Positions 44,877 through 54,630 of a DNA stretch of 64,000 bases are shown here, in pieces. The stretch is from NCBI RefSeq assembly GCF_025960985.1, contig NZ_JAOQMX010000003.1, positions 108,512-172,511 of the forward strand, in the 5' to 3' direction. A model generated the notes under the pieces. The model saw only the letters and a list, made by a program, of their open reading frames with translations. It did no database searches and was not told the DNA's origin. The stretch is from Flavobacterium psychraerolatum. GTDB lineage: Bacteria > Bacteroidota > Bacteroidia > Flavobacteriales > Flavobacteriaceae. How positions within the stretch are numbered: position 1 is the stretch's first letter; each line of letters opens with the position of its first letter. A program made the translations under genes and the position numbers.

Positions 44877-44923
44877 AGCCGGTTAATTGTTAATGAAACT
44901 TATACCTTCATAATTAATCGGCT
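44877..44923 (+). promoter_or_regulatory. Intercistronic hairpin between urtA and the porin-like gene
   Basis: AGCCGGTTAATT / AATTAATCGGCT, 12 pairs with one G-T, around a 23-base loop and no T run. It probably protects the upstream mRNA rather than stopping transcription. Confidence 0.5.
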
Positions 44924-44962
44924 TACTAAACATCTTACTTACAATTTATTAAATAGACGGTT

Positions 44963-45739
44963 ATGAAAAAAATCATTTTCACACTACTCACAGGGTTAAT
45001 GACTACCCTTATTTTTGCTCAAGATTCAGGAAAATTTGACTTAACAGCCTCACTTCACAATCAATGGTACTGGAGAGGATATGCCGTTGGGCCAGATCCA
45101 ATTATTGCTGCTCAAGCAAGCTTTAAATACAAAGGTCTAGAAGTAGGAACTTGGAATGGATACGGATTGGCAGGAATTTGGAAAGATGTTGATTTATATG
45201 TTTCATATACCACTAAATCTGGAATTAGCTTTGCTCTTTGGGATATATATAACTATAGTGACTATACCGCTTCTCCAAGTTATGCCGCGTATGGAGATCA
45301 CACTCAATCTAATTATTTTAATTATGGAAAAGGAACGAGACACTTCTTTGACTTATCGGTTGCTTATACATTACCAAAGACAAATTTAAACCTATTCCTT
45401 TCTACCATAATTGCTGGTAGAGATAGAAATGCAGATAATTCACAACGATATTCTTCTTATTTCAAAGCATCATATGATTTCACATTAGAGAATAATGTAA
45501 CCGTAAGTCCCTATCTATCTTATGGTTTTGCTTTGGATAGCGATGGTGGAGGAACTTTTTGGCAATGGACAAACAAAGCTGTTGCTGATGCTAAAACGTC
45601 TGGATTTAATGAAGTAGGAATCAATATTAGCAAACCTATTAAAATAACAGATACCTACAGTGTCAAAGCCAATGCAGGAGTAGTAGCCAGCCCACTTAAT
45701 CACACTATGACTGGATTATTGGGAGTAACATTATTTTAA
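44963..45739 (+). CDS. Outer-membrane beta-barrel protein in the urea uptake operon
   Basis: 258 residues. The signal peptide MKKIIFTLLTGLMTTLIFAQ is followed by alternating strands rich in Tyr, Trp and Gly (SLHNQWYWRGYAVGPDPII, GTWNGYGLAGIWKDVDLYVS) up to a final LGVTLF, as in 8-12 stranded outer-membrane barrels; the SxNxxWRG-like opening resembles the TorF/Gcw_chp group. Its position between urtA and urtB suggests a channel that lets urea through the outer membrane. That role is inferred from context only. Confidence 0.75.
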   Translation: MKKIIFTLLTGLMTTLIFAQDSGKFDLTASLHNQWYWRGYAVGPDPIIAAQASFKYKGLEVGTWNGYGLAGIWKDVDLYVSYTTKSGISFALWDIYNYSDYTASPSYAAYGDHTQSNYFNYGKGTRHFFDLSVAYTLPKTNLNLFLSTIIAGRDRNADNSQRYSSYFKASYDFTLENNVTVSPYLSYGFALDSDGGGTFWQWTNKAVADAKTSGFNEVGINISKPIKITDTYSVKANAGVVASPLNHTMTGLLGVTLF

Positions 45740-45750
45740 TTTCAATCCTT

Positions 45751-45791
45751 AAGGATATTGAATAATTAATTTTTGATTATTCAATATCCTT
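45751..45791 (+). promoter_or_regulatory. Intercistronic hairpin before urtB
   Basis: AAGGATATTGAATAAT / ATTATTCAATATCCTT, 16 perfect pairs with a short loop, followed by TATAAC rather than a T run. It may reduce read-through or stabilise the urtA/porin mRNA so that these are made in excess of the membrane parts. Confidence 0.6.
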
Positions 45792-45809
45792 TATAACAAC
45801 ATTTAAAAC

Positions 45810-46700
45810 ATGGAGTTTTTACCATTTATATTCAACGGACTAAGTATTAGTTCAATATTACTACTGACAGCAATAGGACTAAGTATTGTTTTTGGAATGA
45901 TGGGTGTTATTAACTTTGCCCATGGAGAATTCATCATGATTGGTTGCTATAGCAGCTATATAGTAAGTCTTGTTCTTGGACGCGAAGGAACTTGGTTAAC
46001 CTTAGGGGTAGCCTTTATTCTTTCCTTCTTTTTATCTTTCGGAATAGGTTTTTTAGTCGAAAGATTTATAATTAAAAGGTTATATGCTCGACCTCTAGAC
46101 AGTATTTTGGCAACATGGGGAGTGAGTTTAATTTTACAACAATTAGCACGAAATATTTTTGGTTCTAATAATGTTGATGCACCGATGCCAAAGATATTAA
46201 ACGAAGGATGGAAAATATCAAAAGATATCACTTTACCTTATAATCGAATTTTAATCATTTTTATTTCTATACTCGTTTGTTTGTTTGTTTATTACTTCAT
46301 GTATAAAACACCAAAAGGAAGAATACTTCAATCCGTAATGCAAAATCGCTCTATGGCTTCTTGCATTGGAATTAATACCAAAAAAGCAGATTCATTTACC
46401 TTCTCATTTGGATGTGGACTTGCAGGAATTGCAGGGATCTGCATCTCAATGTTGGGTTCGATAGGCCCTTCAACAGGTCAAAACTACATTATTGATACCT
46501 TTTTGGTCGTAATTCTAGGAGGAATTGGAGGATTAAGAGGATCTATTCTAGGTGCCTTATTAATCGGAATGTGTAATCCATTTATCGAATACTACACCAC
46601 ATCAAGCATGGCAAAAGTTATTATATTGGTAATGGTATTAGTCACTTTACAATACAAACCACAAGGATTATCTCCTATGAAAGATAGAACTATTGATTAA
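45810..46700 (+). CDS. urtB: Urea ABC transporter permease UrtB
   Basis: 296 residues with about eight membrane helices of the LivH type. FGMMGVINFAHGEFIMIGCY is the UrtB/LivH signature; LDSILATWGVSLILQQLARNIFG and the end FLVVILGGIGGLRGS are also typical. It forms the inner-membrane channel with UrtC. It is 17 bases upstream of urtC. Confidence 0.93.
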   Translation: MEFLPFIFNGLSISSILLLTAIGLSIVFGMMGVINFAHGEFIMIGCYSSYIVSLVLGREGTWLTLGVAFILSFFLSFGIGFLVERFIIKRLYARPLDSILATWGVSLILQQLARNIFGSNNVDAPMPKILNEGWKISKDITLPYNRILIIFISILVCLFVYYFMYKTPKGRILQSVMQNRSMASCIGINTKKADSFTFSFGCGLAGIAGICISMLGSIGPSTGQNYIIDTFLVVILGGIGGLRGSILGALLIGMCNPFIEYYTTSSMAKVIILVMVLVTLQYKPQGLSPMKDRTID

Positions 46701-46717
46701 TTTATTCAATTACTAAA

Positions 46718-47749
46718 ATGAAACAAAAAACAATATACACCCTAATAATACTGTCACTCATACTGATACCACTCTTTCTCTTTTCTGAGTTTAGACTTTC
46801 TTTGTTGAGTAAATTCCTTGTATTTTCAATAGTTGCTATATCTGTAAATCTATTATGGGGATACACGGGAATATTAAGTCTTGGTCACGGAGTTTATTTC
46901 GCACTCGGCGGTTATGCGATGGCCATGTACATGAAATTACAAGCACAACCGCTACCCGATTTTATGGAATGGTCAGGTATTGAAGTTTTACCTTGGTTCT
47001 GGGCTCCTTTTAAATATTTCCCTTCTACATTGGCAATGATTATTATTTTACCCGTTACCTTAGCCTTACTTGTCGGGATACCACTTTTCAAATCGGGTAC
47101 AAAAGGAGTTTATTTCACGATTATCAGTCAAGCAATAACACTTATAATGTCTATTCTATTTGTAGGGTCACAAAGTTTCACCGGAGGATCAAATGGAATT
47201 ACTGGTTTTGATGGTTTATTCGGACTCGCATTACACGATCCAATGCTAATAAAAATACTGTACTTACTAGTTGTAGCTGTATTGATTGGAATTTATTTCG
47301 TTAGTAAATTCATGCTTAAATCGCACGGAGGAACTATCATCCAAGCCATTAGAGACCGTGAAACAAGATTGCGTTTCTTAGGATACAAAACGGACTCTTT
47401 CAAAATAATTACATTAGCAACTTCTGCTGCGATTTGCGGAATTGCAGGAGCATTATTCGTACCAATTGTTGGAATTATTTCTCCTTCGATTATGAGTATC
47501 TTAATGTCGACCGAGTTTGTAATTTGGGTTGCTATTGGAGGAAGAGCAACATTATTAGGTCCTATTGTAGGAGCGCTATTAATCAATTATGCCAAAACAA
47601 CTTTTTCTGAATCAATGCCAGAATACTGGTGGTACTTTTATGGATTTTTATTCATAGCGGCTACTATTATTGTACCAAAAGGAATTGTGGGGACATTAAT
47701 GGAAAAAAAATGGTTTACCAACACATTTAACAAACTTAAAAATGAGTAG
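46718..47749 (+). CDS. urtC: Urea ABC transporter permease UrtC
   Basis: 343 residues with about nine membrane helices of the LivM type. GYTGILSLGHGVYFALGGYAM, GGSNGITGFDGLFG and the cytoplasmic coupling helix AIRDRETRLRFLGYKTDSFK are family marks; VIWVAIGGRATLLGPIVGAL is near the end. It overlaps urtD by 8 bases. Confidence 0.93.
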   Translation: MKQKTIYTLIILSLILIPLFLFSEFRLSLLSKFLVFSIVAISVNLLWGYTGILSLGHGVYFALGGYAMAMYMKLQAQPLPDFMEWSGIEVLPWFWAPFKYFPSTLAMIIILPVTLALLVGIPLFKSGTKGVYFTIISQAITLIMSILFVGSQSFTGGSNGITGFDGLFGLALHDPMLIKILYLLVVAVLIGIYFVSKFMLKSHGGTIIQAIRDRETRLRFLGYKTDSFKIITLATSAAICGIAGALFVPIVGIISPSIMSILMSTEFVIWVAIGGRATLLGPIVGALLINYAKTTFSESMPEYWWYFYGFLFIAATIIVPKGIVGTLMEKKWFTNTFNKLKNE

Positions 47750-48512
47750 ATTTCGTCAAATAATACCAAACCCTATCATTAGTTTAAGAGATGTTGAAGT
47801 AGATTTTGATGGGTACAAAGCACTAAACAACATCACTATCGATTTTCCTTTCAAAGGAGTTCAGTTTATCATTGGTCCAAATGGAGCAGGTAAAACTACC
47901 ATATTAGATGCTATTTGCGGCCGCGTAAAAACCTCCAAAGGAATTATCGTTTATAAATCTGAAATAGAAATACAGAACAAAAAACCAGAAAGTATTGTTC
48001 ACTTAGGAATCAGTCGTAAGTTTCAAAACCCAACTATTTTCAATACGCAAACCGTTTTTGAAAACATGAAATTGGCCTTAATAACTGGAAAAAACACATT
48101 ATGGTATCTCTTTAGCTCAAAAATCACACAAGAACAACACGACATTATAGATGAGACTTTAGAGAAACTGAATTTATTAGAAGTCAAACACGCCATTAGC
48201 GGTTCCTTATCTCACGGTCAAAAGCAGTGGCTGGAAATAGCTATGTCCATTATCAACAAACCTGAATTACTATTGGTAGACGAACCCATCGCGGGAATGT
48301 CACCCAATGAAAGAGACAAAACTGGTGAACTTCTAACCCAAATTGCACAAGAAAGAACTGTTTTTGTAGTTGAACACGATATGAAGTTCGTTAGCAATTT
48401 TTCTACTTCCGTATTAGTAATGCACGAAGGACGAATCATTGATAACGGAACGTTTGACAAAATAGTCAACAATCAAGAAGTCATCGAAATTTATTTGGGA
48501 CGACAAAAGTAA
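47742..48512 (+). CDS. urtD: Urea ABC transporter ATP-binding protein UrtD
   Basis: 256 residues. Walker A is IGPNGAGKTTILDAI (about residues 43-57), the signature is SLSHGQKQWLEIAM (a variant with H in place of the second G), Walker B is LLLVDEPIAGMS and the switch His is in VVEHDMKFVSNF. It is of the LivG type and pairs with UrtE to power urea import. Confidence 0.94.
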   Translation: MSRFRQIIPNPIISLRDVEVDFDGYKALNNITIDFPFKGVQFIIGPNGAGKTTILDAICGRVKTSKGIIVYKSEIEIQNKKPESIVHLGISRKFQNPTIFNTQTVFENMKLALITGKNTLWYLFSSKITQEQHDIIDETLEKLNLLEVKHAISGSLSHGQKQWLEIAMSIINKPELLLVDEPIAGMSPNERDKTGELLTQIAQERTVFVVEHDMKFVSNFSTSVLVMHEGRIIDNGTFDKIVNNQEVIEIYLGRQK

Positions 48513-48569
48513 ACAGCGAACTTTTTTTCGAATGTTCTCCTAAAAATTCATCCACATAATTCAATAAAC

Positions 48570-49268
48570 ATGTTTGAAATAAAAAACTTGACCGCTGGAT
48601 ATTCTTCAGAAACCTCAGCCATTCACGACATCAATATAACCATACCCAAGAACGAAATTTGTTCTATTATTGGAAGTAATGGAGCTGGAAAAACCACGCT
48701 TCTTAAAGGAATAATGGGACTATTACCTTCTAAGTCTGGAGAGATTATTTTTGATGGTACAGATATTTCCAATTTTGATTCGGAAGCCATTTCTCAACTA
48801 GGCATTGGCTACGTTCCTCAAGGTAGAATGATTTTTCCTTACTTAACTGTTGAAGAAAATCTTTTACTAGGATGCGAAGTCCGAAAAATGAACTTAAAAA
48901 AAGCACTCGAAATCGGATACGATTACTTTCCCGACCTAAAGGGAATTAGTAAACGAAAAGGTGGAATGTTAAGCGGTGGACAACAACAACAATTAGCCAT
49001 CGCTAGAATGCTTGTCATTGAACCCAAAATGATTTTACTAGACGAGCCTGCCGAAGGAATTCAACCCAACGTAGTACAAGAAATTGGAAGAATACTCCAA
49101 AAAGTAACCTCAGAATTAAATGTATCGGTACTTCTAGTCGAACAATTTGTTGGCTTTGCACTTGATTTATCACACTCCTATTATTTCCTGCAAGGTGGAG
49201 AAATCACCAAAAACGGACGAATAACTGAGGAAAATAAAGCTCAAATCATAGACAGTATTAAACTGTAA
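48570..49268 (+). CDS. urtE: Urea ABC transporter ATP-binding protein UrtE
   Basis: 232 residues of the LivF type. Walker A is IGSNGAGKTTLLKGIMG (about 34-50), the signature MLSGGQQQQLAIARML, Walker B MILLDEPAEGIQPN, and the late VSVLLVEQFVGFALDLSH. It is the last gene of the transport operon and is followed by a terminator. Confidence 0.94.
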   Translation: MFEIKNLTAGYSSETSAIHDINITIPKNEICSIIGSNGAGKTTLLKGIMGLLPSKSGEIIFDGTDISNFDSEAISQLGIGYVPQGRMIFPYLTVEENLLLGCEVRKMNLKKALEIGYDYFPDLKGISKRKGGMLSGGQQQQLAIARMLVIEPKMILLDEPAEGIQPNVVQEIGRILQKVTSELNVSVLLVEQFVGFALDLSHSYYFLQGGEITKNGRITEENKAQIIDSIKL

Positions 49269-49317
49269 GCAAAGAATCAACTTTACTGGAAAATACAAAT
49301 TACTAATTCATCCTAAC

Positions 49318-49357
49318 AAAAAATCCCAAATTCGGTTAAATGAATTTGGGATTTTTT
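49318..49357 (+). terminator. Bidirectional Rho-independent terminator
   Basis: AAAAAATCCCAAATTC / GAATTTGGGATTTTTT, 16 perfect pairs with a loop of eight, between the convergent urtE and sucB genes. Confidence 0.9.
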
Positions 49358-49375
49358 ATGTTTAAAAGTGTTGAA

Positions 49376-50593
49376 TTATAGTTCCAATGCTTTTTTAGGA
49401 TTGTTATCCAACAATAATTCTAATGGATTTTCTAGCGCTTCTTTAACCGCTACCAAGAAACCAACAGATTCTTTACCATCAATAATTCTGTGGTCATAAG
49501 AAAGTGCCACATACATCATTGGGTGAATTTCAACCTTACCGTTTACAGCAATCGGACGCTCAATAATATTGTGCATACCTAAGATTCCTGATTGAGGAGG
49601 GTTAATAATTGGAGTAGACAACATTGATCCAAATACACCACCGTTAGTGATTGTAAATGTACCACCTGTCATATCATCAACAGTGATTTGTCCGTCACGT
49701 GCTTTGATAGCCAATCTTTTGATTTCAGCTTCAATTCCACGGAAAGTTAAATTCTCTGCGTTACGCACTACAGGAACCATCAAACCTTTTGGTCCAGAAA
49801 CTGCGATAGAGATATCTGCAAAATCAAATGCGATTTTGTGATCACCATCCATCATAGAATTTACATCCGGATACAATTGCAATGCTCTAGTTACCGCTTT
49901 GGTAAAGAAAGACATGTATCCAAGACCAACACCACCGTGTTTTGCTTTGAAGGTATCTTTGTATTCGTTACGAATAGTATTAATAGGTGTCATGTTTACT
50001 TCGTTAAACGTAGTCAACATTGCTGTTTCGTTTTTAGCCGCTACTAGACGCTCTGCTACTTTACGACGCAACATAGACAATTTAGTACGCTCTTGTCCAC
50101 GGCTTCCACCTGTTGGAGTTCCCATTGACGGTACTGCATTTACTGCATCATCTTTAGTAATTCTCCCTCCTTTTCCAGTTCCTGAAACTGTCGCTGGAGC
50201 AATATTTTTTTCGTCTAATATTTTCTTAGCTGCTGGAGACGGAGTCCCTGTAGCGTAATTTGCTGCTGGTGCCGCAACTGGTGCTGGTGCAGAAGCTGCT
50301 TTTGGTGCTTCAGCAACTGGTGCTGCCGCTGCTGGAGCCGAGTTTGCTGGCTGAGCCGCAGCTGTATCAATAAGACAAACAACTGAACCTACTGCTACTG
50401 CATCACCTTCTTCTGCTTTTAGGGTAATAATACCACTAGCCTCTGCAGGCAATTCTAATGTCGCTTTATCTGAATCTACTTCAGCAATCGCTTGATCTTT
50501 TTCAACATAGTCACCATCTTGTACTAACCAAGTGGCAATTTCAACTTCTTTTATAGATTCCCCTGGTGATGGGACTTTCATTTCTAAAATCAT
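49376..50593 (-). CDS. sucB: 2-oxoglutarate dehydrogenase E2 (dihydrolipoamide succinyltransferase)
   Basis: 405 residues. A lipoyl domain (1-75) has the lipoylated lysine K43 in [14 protein letters not shown]. An Ala/Pro-rich linker leads to a peripheral-subunit binding domain ([20 protein letters not shown], about 117-150) and then the catalytic core with [20 protein letters not shown] and the active-site HxxxDG in [11 protein letters not shown] near the end. It transfers the succinyl group to CoA in the TCA cycle. It lies downstream of sucA on the same strand. No gene for the E3 component is in the window. Confidence 0.95.
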   Translation of the reverse strand: MILEMKVPSPGESIKEVEIATWLVQDGDYVEKDQAIAEVDSDKATLELPAEASGIITLKAEEGDAVAVGSVVCLIDTAAAQPANSAPAAAAPVAEAPKAASAPAPVAAPAANYATGTPSPAAKKILDEKNIAPATVSGTGKGGRITKDDAVNAVPSMGTPTGGSRGQERTKLSMLRRKVAERLVAAKNETAMLTTFNEVNMTPINTIRNEYKDTFKAKHGGVGLGYMSFFTKAVTRALQLYPDVNSMMDGDHKIAFDFADISIAVSGPKGLMVPVVRNAENLTFRGIEAEIKRLAIKARDGQITVDDMTGGTFTITNGGVFGSMLSTPIINPPQSGILGMHNIIERPIAVNGKVEIHPMMYVALSYDHRIIDGKESVGFLVAVKEALENPLELLLDNNPKKALEL

Positions 50594-50602
50594 CTTCTTT
50601 TT

Positions 50603-50672
50603 TGTTTAAAGTTTAAATTGTTTAAAGTTTCAAATGCTTAACATAAAGCCTGAAACTTTAAACTTGAAACAA
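50603..50672 (-). repeat. GTTTAAAGTTT repeats forming an intercistronic hairpin
   Basis: TTTAAAGTTT occurs twice near 50605-50630 and TTTAAAGTTTCA (50621-50632) pairs with TGAAACTTTAAA (50651-50662). It sits between sucA and sucB and has no proper T run on the minus strand after the stem. Confidence 0.55.
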
Positions 50673-50679
50673 TTTTTTT

Positions 50680-53472
50680 TTATCTAAATAAATTTTTATC
50701 AAATACCATTTTAATAGCATCCGCATGACGGCGTTTTGCTCTAGTGTAGCTTCCTGCTGCTGGAGCAGAGTATGCTTTTAATGATGCTAATCTCCATTTC
50801 ACTAAATTAAAATTAACCAACATATACGAATAGGCCCCCATGTTTTTAGGCTCTTCTTGTGCCCAAACATAATCCTCAACGTTTGGATATTGTGCTATAA
50901 TCGCTTTCAATTGTTCCACAGGTAAAGGGAATAATTGTTCGATACGAACAATTGCAACATCAGTACGACCGCTCGTTTCTCTTTCTGCAGTTAAGTCATA
51001 ATAGAATTTACCCGTACAGAAAACTAATGATTTTATGTCTTTTTTATTCAACACAACATCATCAATCGTCTCTTGAAAACTTCCAGAAGTAAAATCTTCA
51101 ATTGGCGAAGTACATCTTGGATCACGTAACAAACTCTTTGGAGTAAATACTACAAGGGGTTTGCGGAAAGTAGTTTTCATTTGTCTTCTCAACAAGTGAA
51201 AAAAGTTAGCTGGAGTAGTACAATCTGCAACGTACATGTTATGACGTGCACACAATTGTAAGTAACGCTCCATACGTGCAGAAGAGTGCTCAGCACCTTG
51301 ACCTTCATACCCATGAGGCAATAACAATACAATTCCGTTCTGTGTATTCCATTTATCTTCTCCACAAGAGATGTATTGGTCAATCATAATCTGTGCACCA
51401 TTAGAGAAATCTCCAAATTGTGCTTCCCAGATCGTTAAGGTTTTTGGATTTGCCAAAGCATAACCATAGTCAAAACCTAAAACACCATACTCAGATAAAA
51501 ATGAATTATAAATACGAAATTTCCCTTTAGCATTAACCAAATTTTTGATTAACGTAACTTTTTCTTCAGAATCTTCTACTTTTACTACAGCATGACGGTG
51601 AGAAAATGTACCACGCTCTACGTCTTGCCCAGAAATACGAACACTAAAACCTTCTTGAAGCAATGAACCATAAGCTAAATGCTCAGCCATTCCCCAATCT
51701 AGTTTATTAGTATCAAAAAACATTGTTTTTCTGTCGTTAATCAACTTCTGTATTTTACTGATAAACTTCTTATCGGCTGGCAAATTACAAACGGCATTAG
51801 CCACTTCAGTCAAACCCTCAATAGAATAAGCAGTATCTACTTTTGTCAACATTCCTTCAGTAGAAACTTGTTTAAATCCTTCCCATTCATCACTCATGAA
51901 GGGAGTGATTACTGTCAATTCTTTTTTACGAGAGGCTTCCAAGTTTTGATCTAAGTCATCTTTGTATTCTTTCTCTATTGTTTTTACCAAATTAGCATCA
52001 ATAACACCTTCTGACAATAATTTCTCTGCATAAATCTCTCTAGGATTATTATGCTTAGCAATAATTTTATATAATAATGGTTGTGTAAAACGAGGCTCAT
52101 CACCTTCATTATGACCGTATTTTCTATAGCCTAATAGGTCAATAAATACATCACGACCAAATTGCATTCTAAAGTCTAATGCAAATTGCATGGCATGAAC
52201 CACAGATTCAGCATCATCTGCATTCACATGCAATACCGGCGACAAAGTTACTTTAGCCACATCTGTACAATACGTGGATGAACGAGCATCAAGGTAATTG
52301 GTTGTAAATCCAACTTGATTATTGATTACAATATGGATTGTTCCACCAGTCTTGTAGCCTTCCAATTGTGCCATTTGAATGATTTCATAAAGAATACCTT
52401 GTCCTGCAATTGCAGCATCACCATGAACGGCAATTGGTAAAACTTTAGAAAAATCATCTTCATAATATTTATCTTGTTTTGCTCTTGTAATTCCTTCAAT
52501 AACTGCACCAACAGTTTCAAGGTGTGAAGGGTTTGGAGCCAAATTGATATTAATATTTTTACCCGAACGTGTGATTTTATCAGCTGTTACACCTAAATGA
52601 TATTTCACATCACCGTCAAAATATTCTTGATCATAATCTTTCCCATCAAATTCCCCAAAAATATCTTGAGTCGATTTTCCGAAAATATTAGCCAAAACAT
52701 TCAAACGACCACGATGAGCCATTCCCATTACAAACTGCTCTACTCCTTGTTCAGCTGCTCTTTCTATCAAAGCGTCCAAAGCTGGAATAATAGTTTCTCC
52801 TCCTTCAAGTGAGAAACGTTTTTGACCCACATATTTAGTATGTAAGAAATTCTCAAAAGAAACCGCTTGGTTCAATTTACTTAGAATTCTTTTTTTCTCT
52901 TCTGAACTAAAAGTAGGTTGATTCTCATTCAAGCTCAATTTATCTTGAATCCATTGAACAATTTCTGGTTTACGAATGTACGTGTACTCAACACCAATGT
53001 GCTGGCAATATACTTTTGTTAAATGGTCGATAATTTGAGACAAAGATGACGGCTGTAGACCCAATACTTTTGCCGCATCAAAAACGGTATTCAAGTCCGA
53101 TGCTGCAAGACCGAAAGTTTCTAAATCTAAATTAGGAGTAAAAGACCTGCGCTCTCTTACAGGATTTGTTTTGGTAAACAAATGTCCTCTAGAACGGTAT
53201 CCGTCAATTAACTTTAAAACTTTAAACTCTGTTTGAAGTTGCTCTGAAATCTTACTATTATCAACAGAAACCGAAGCTCCAGAGGGAACAGAAGTTGTTG
53301 AAACGTTATATTGAACTGGGTTTTCCTCGTTATAACTTTCCATCCCAAAGTCGAAACCTTGGAAAAAACTTCTCCAGCTCGGCTCTACGCTATCTGGGTT
53401 CTCTAAATATTGATCGTATAGTTGCGCGAAAAATTCGCTATGTGCTGCGTTTAAAAATGAAAACCTATCCAT
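50680..53472 (-). CDS. sucA: 2-oxoglutarate dehydrogenase E1
   Basis: 930 residues from the ATG at 53472, giving MDRFSFLNAAHSEFFAQLYD, the typical SucA N-terminus that binds E2; a TTG 54 bases earlier is open but would put a non-family stretch in front. Family marks include MAHRGRLNVLANIFGK, HLGVTADK, the TPP-binding HGDAAIAGQG, VGFTTN, RYGHNEGDEP (as RKYGHNEGDEP), and the late AEHSSARMERYLQLC and EPKNMGAYSYM. It decarboxylates 2-oxoglutarate with thiamine diphosphate. It is followed by sucB. Confidence 0.96.
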   Translation of the reverse strand: MDRFSFLNAAHSEFFAQLYDQYLENPDSVEPSWRSFFQGFDFGMESYNEENPVQYNVSTTSVPSGASVSVDNSKISEQLQTEFKVLKLIDGYRSRGHLFTKTNPVRERRSFTPNLDLETFGLAASDLNTVFDAAKVLGLQPSSLSQIIDHLTKVYCQHIGVEYTYIRKPEIVQWIQDKLSLNENQPTFSSEEKKRILSKLNQAVSFENFLHTKYVGQKRFSLEGGETIIPALDALIERAAEQGVEQFVMGMAHRGRLNVLANIFGKSTQDIFGEFDGKDYDQEYFDGDVKYHLGVTADKITRSGKNININLAPNPSHLETVGAVIEGITRAKQDKYYEDDFSKVLPIAVHGDAAIAGQGILYEIIQMAQLEGYKTGGTIHIVINNQVGFTTNYLDARSSTYCTDVAKVTLSPVLHVNADDAESVVHAMQFALDFRMQFGRDVFIDLLGYRKYGHNEGDEPRFTQPLLYKIIAKHNNPREIYAEKLLSEGVIDANLVKTIEKEYKDDLDQNLEASRKKELTVITPFMSDEWEGFKQVSTEGMLTKVDTAYSIEGLTEVANAVCNLPADKKFISKIQKLINDRKTMFFDTNKLDWGMAEHLAYGSLLQEGFSVRISGQDVERGTFSHRHAVVKVEDSEEKVTLIKNLVNAKGKFRIYNSFLSEYGVLGFDYGYALANPKTLTIWEAQFGDFSNGAQIMIDQYISCGEDKWNTQNGIVLLLPHGYEGQGAEHSSARMERYLQLCARHNMYVADCTTPANFFHLLRRQMKTTFRKPLVVFTPKSLLRDPRCTSPIEDFTSGSFQETIDDVVLNKKDIKSLVFCTGKFYYDLTAERETSGRTDVAIVRIEQLFPLPVEQLKAIIAQYPNVEDYVWAQEEPKNMGAYSYMLVNFNLVKWRLASLKAYSAPAAGSYTRAKRRHADAIKMVFDKNLFR

Positions 53473-53508
53473 AATGTTAGTGAATATACTTTTTGTTAAA
53501 TAGTTCAG

Positions 53509-53516
53509 CAAAAATA
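53509..53516 (-). promoter_or_regulatory. Candidate -7 box of sucA
   Basis: TATTTTTG on the minus strand matches TAnnTTTG, 37 bases before ATG 53472. It argues against the upstream TTG start at 53526, which would lie on the wrong side of it. Confidence 0.4.
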
Positions 53517-53590
53517 CAATAATCAATTATAACTGAATCCTTTTTTTAAGTACTTTTACATATAGATTTGTTAAAAAAAACTATAATTCG

Positions 53591-54136
53591 ATGAAAAATA
53601 TGCACCGTTCAAGCTTTTTAGACTTTTATTTAATTTTGACCGCCGTTTTTATTACCGTTTCAATGAGCGCACAATTCCAAAATAAAAACAGTAATTTACC
53701 TAGTGATTTTTGGGATAATGTACAATTTGGAGGTGGCGTAGGATTAAGTCTTGGCTCTGGTTATACCGACATTTCGATCTCTCCTTCTGCTATCTACAAC
53801 GTCAATCACTATTTTTCTGTAGGATTGGGCGCTCAATATACATATACAAAACTCAAAAACTCATATAGTTCTAATCTATACGGTGGTAGCATAATCACTT
53901 TATTCAACCCCTTACCAGAGATCCAACTTTCGGCAGAATTAGAACAACTTCGTGTGAATGTAACTGGTGTTTCACCTAATAATTTCAAAAATAATTTTTG
54001 GAATACAGGTTTATTTATAGGTGCAGGATACCGTAGCAACAATGCAACCGTTGGAGTACGATACAATGTACTATACAAAGAAAATAGCCTAGCGTACAAC
54101 ACTGCTTTTATGCCATTTGTTCGATTTTATTTTTAG
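53591..54136 (+). CDS. Small outer-membrane beta-barrel protein
   Basis: 181 residues. A longish N-terminal signal (MKNMHRSSFLDFYLILTAV to FITVSMSAQ) leads to strands such as VQFGGGVGLSLGSGYTDISI, YFSVGLGAQYTYTKL and WNTGLFIGAGYRSNNATVG, ending VRFYF. This fits an 8-stranded barrel. Related flavobacterial proteins are often labelled alpha-ketoglutarate decarboxylase, I believe because they stand beside sucA; nothing here looks like an enzyme. It is divergent from sucA, about 120 bases away. Function unknown. Confidence 0.75.
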   Translation: MKNMHRSSFLDFYLILTAVFITVSMSAQFQNKNSNLPSDFWDNVQFGGGVGLSLGSGYTDISISPSAIYNVNHYFSVGLGAQYTYTKLKNSYSSNLYGGSIITLFNPLPEIQLSAELEQLRVNVTGVSPNNFKNNFWNTGLFIGAGYRSNNATVGVRYNVLYKENSLAYNTAFMPFVRFYF

Positions 54137-54630
54137 TAGTAAAAAAATTTATTTGATTTAGTTATCAAATAATCCAATCCTACACACAAAAAAAGAGCTA
54201 ATTAGATATTCCTTAATTTTAGATAGAAAAGTAACCAAATTAAATAGCACACTCTAAATACACTATTCTTAAAAGTAAAAATTGGAATTAGCAAAATTTA
54301 ATTTGCACAAATTATAAGCCCCTACAAAATACTTAAAAAAGTAGGAAATTTGATAATATATCGATTTAATAATCTTGATGTAGAATTAGCAAAATAATTA
54401 AAGAAGTTTAAGCAAAATTCAGTGAACGTCACCAAAAATTAGCAGAGATGAAAATTGCCAATTTAATGTTTTTTTTTATGCTTAAATAGAGCTAAAAGTT
54501 ATAATACAGCAAAAGATAGCAATTGCTCTTAGCTTTTCTTAAAAAGCAAATATCTTATACTATACTTCATTTAGCTATAGTATATACCAACCAAAAGCAA
54601 GATCACACACACTAGATCTTGATAATTAGC
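54137..54630. other. AT-rich intergenic region, nothing recognised
   Basis: About 500 bases between convergent genes with no frame, RNA or clear terminator that I can support. Confidence 0.5.
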
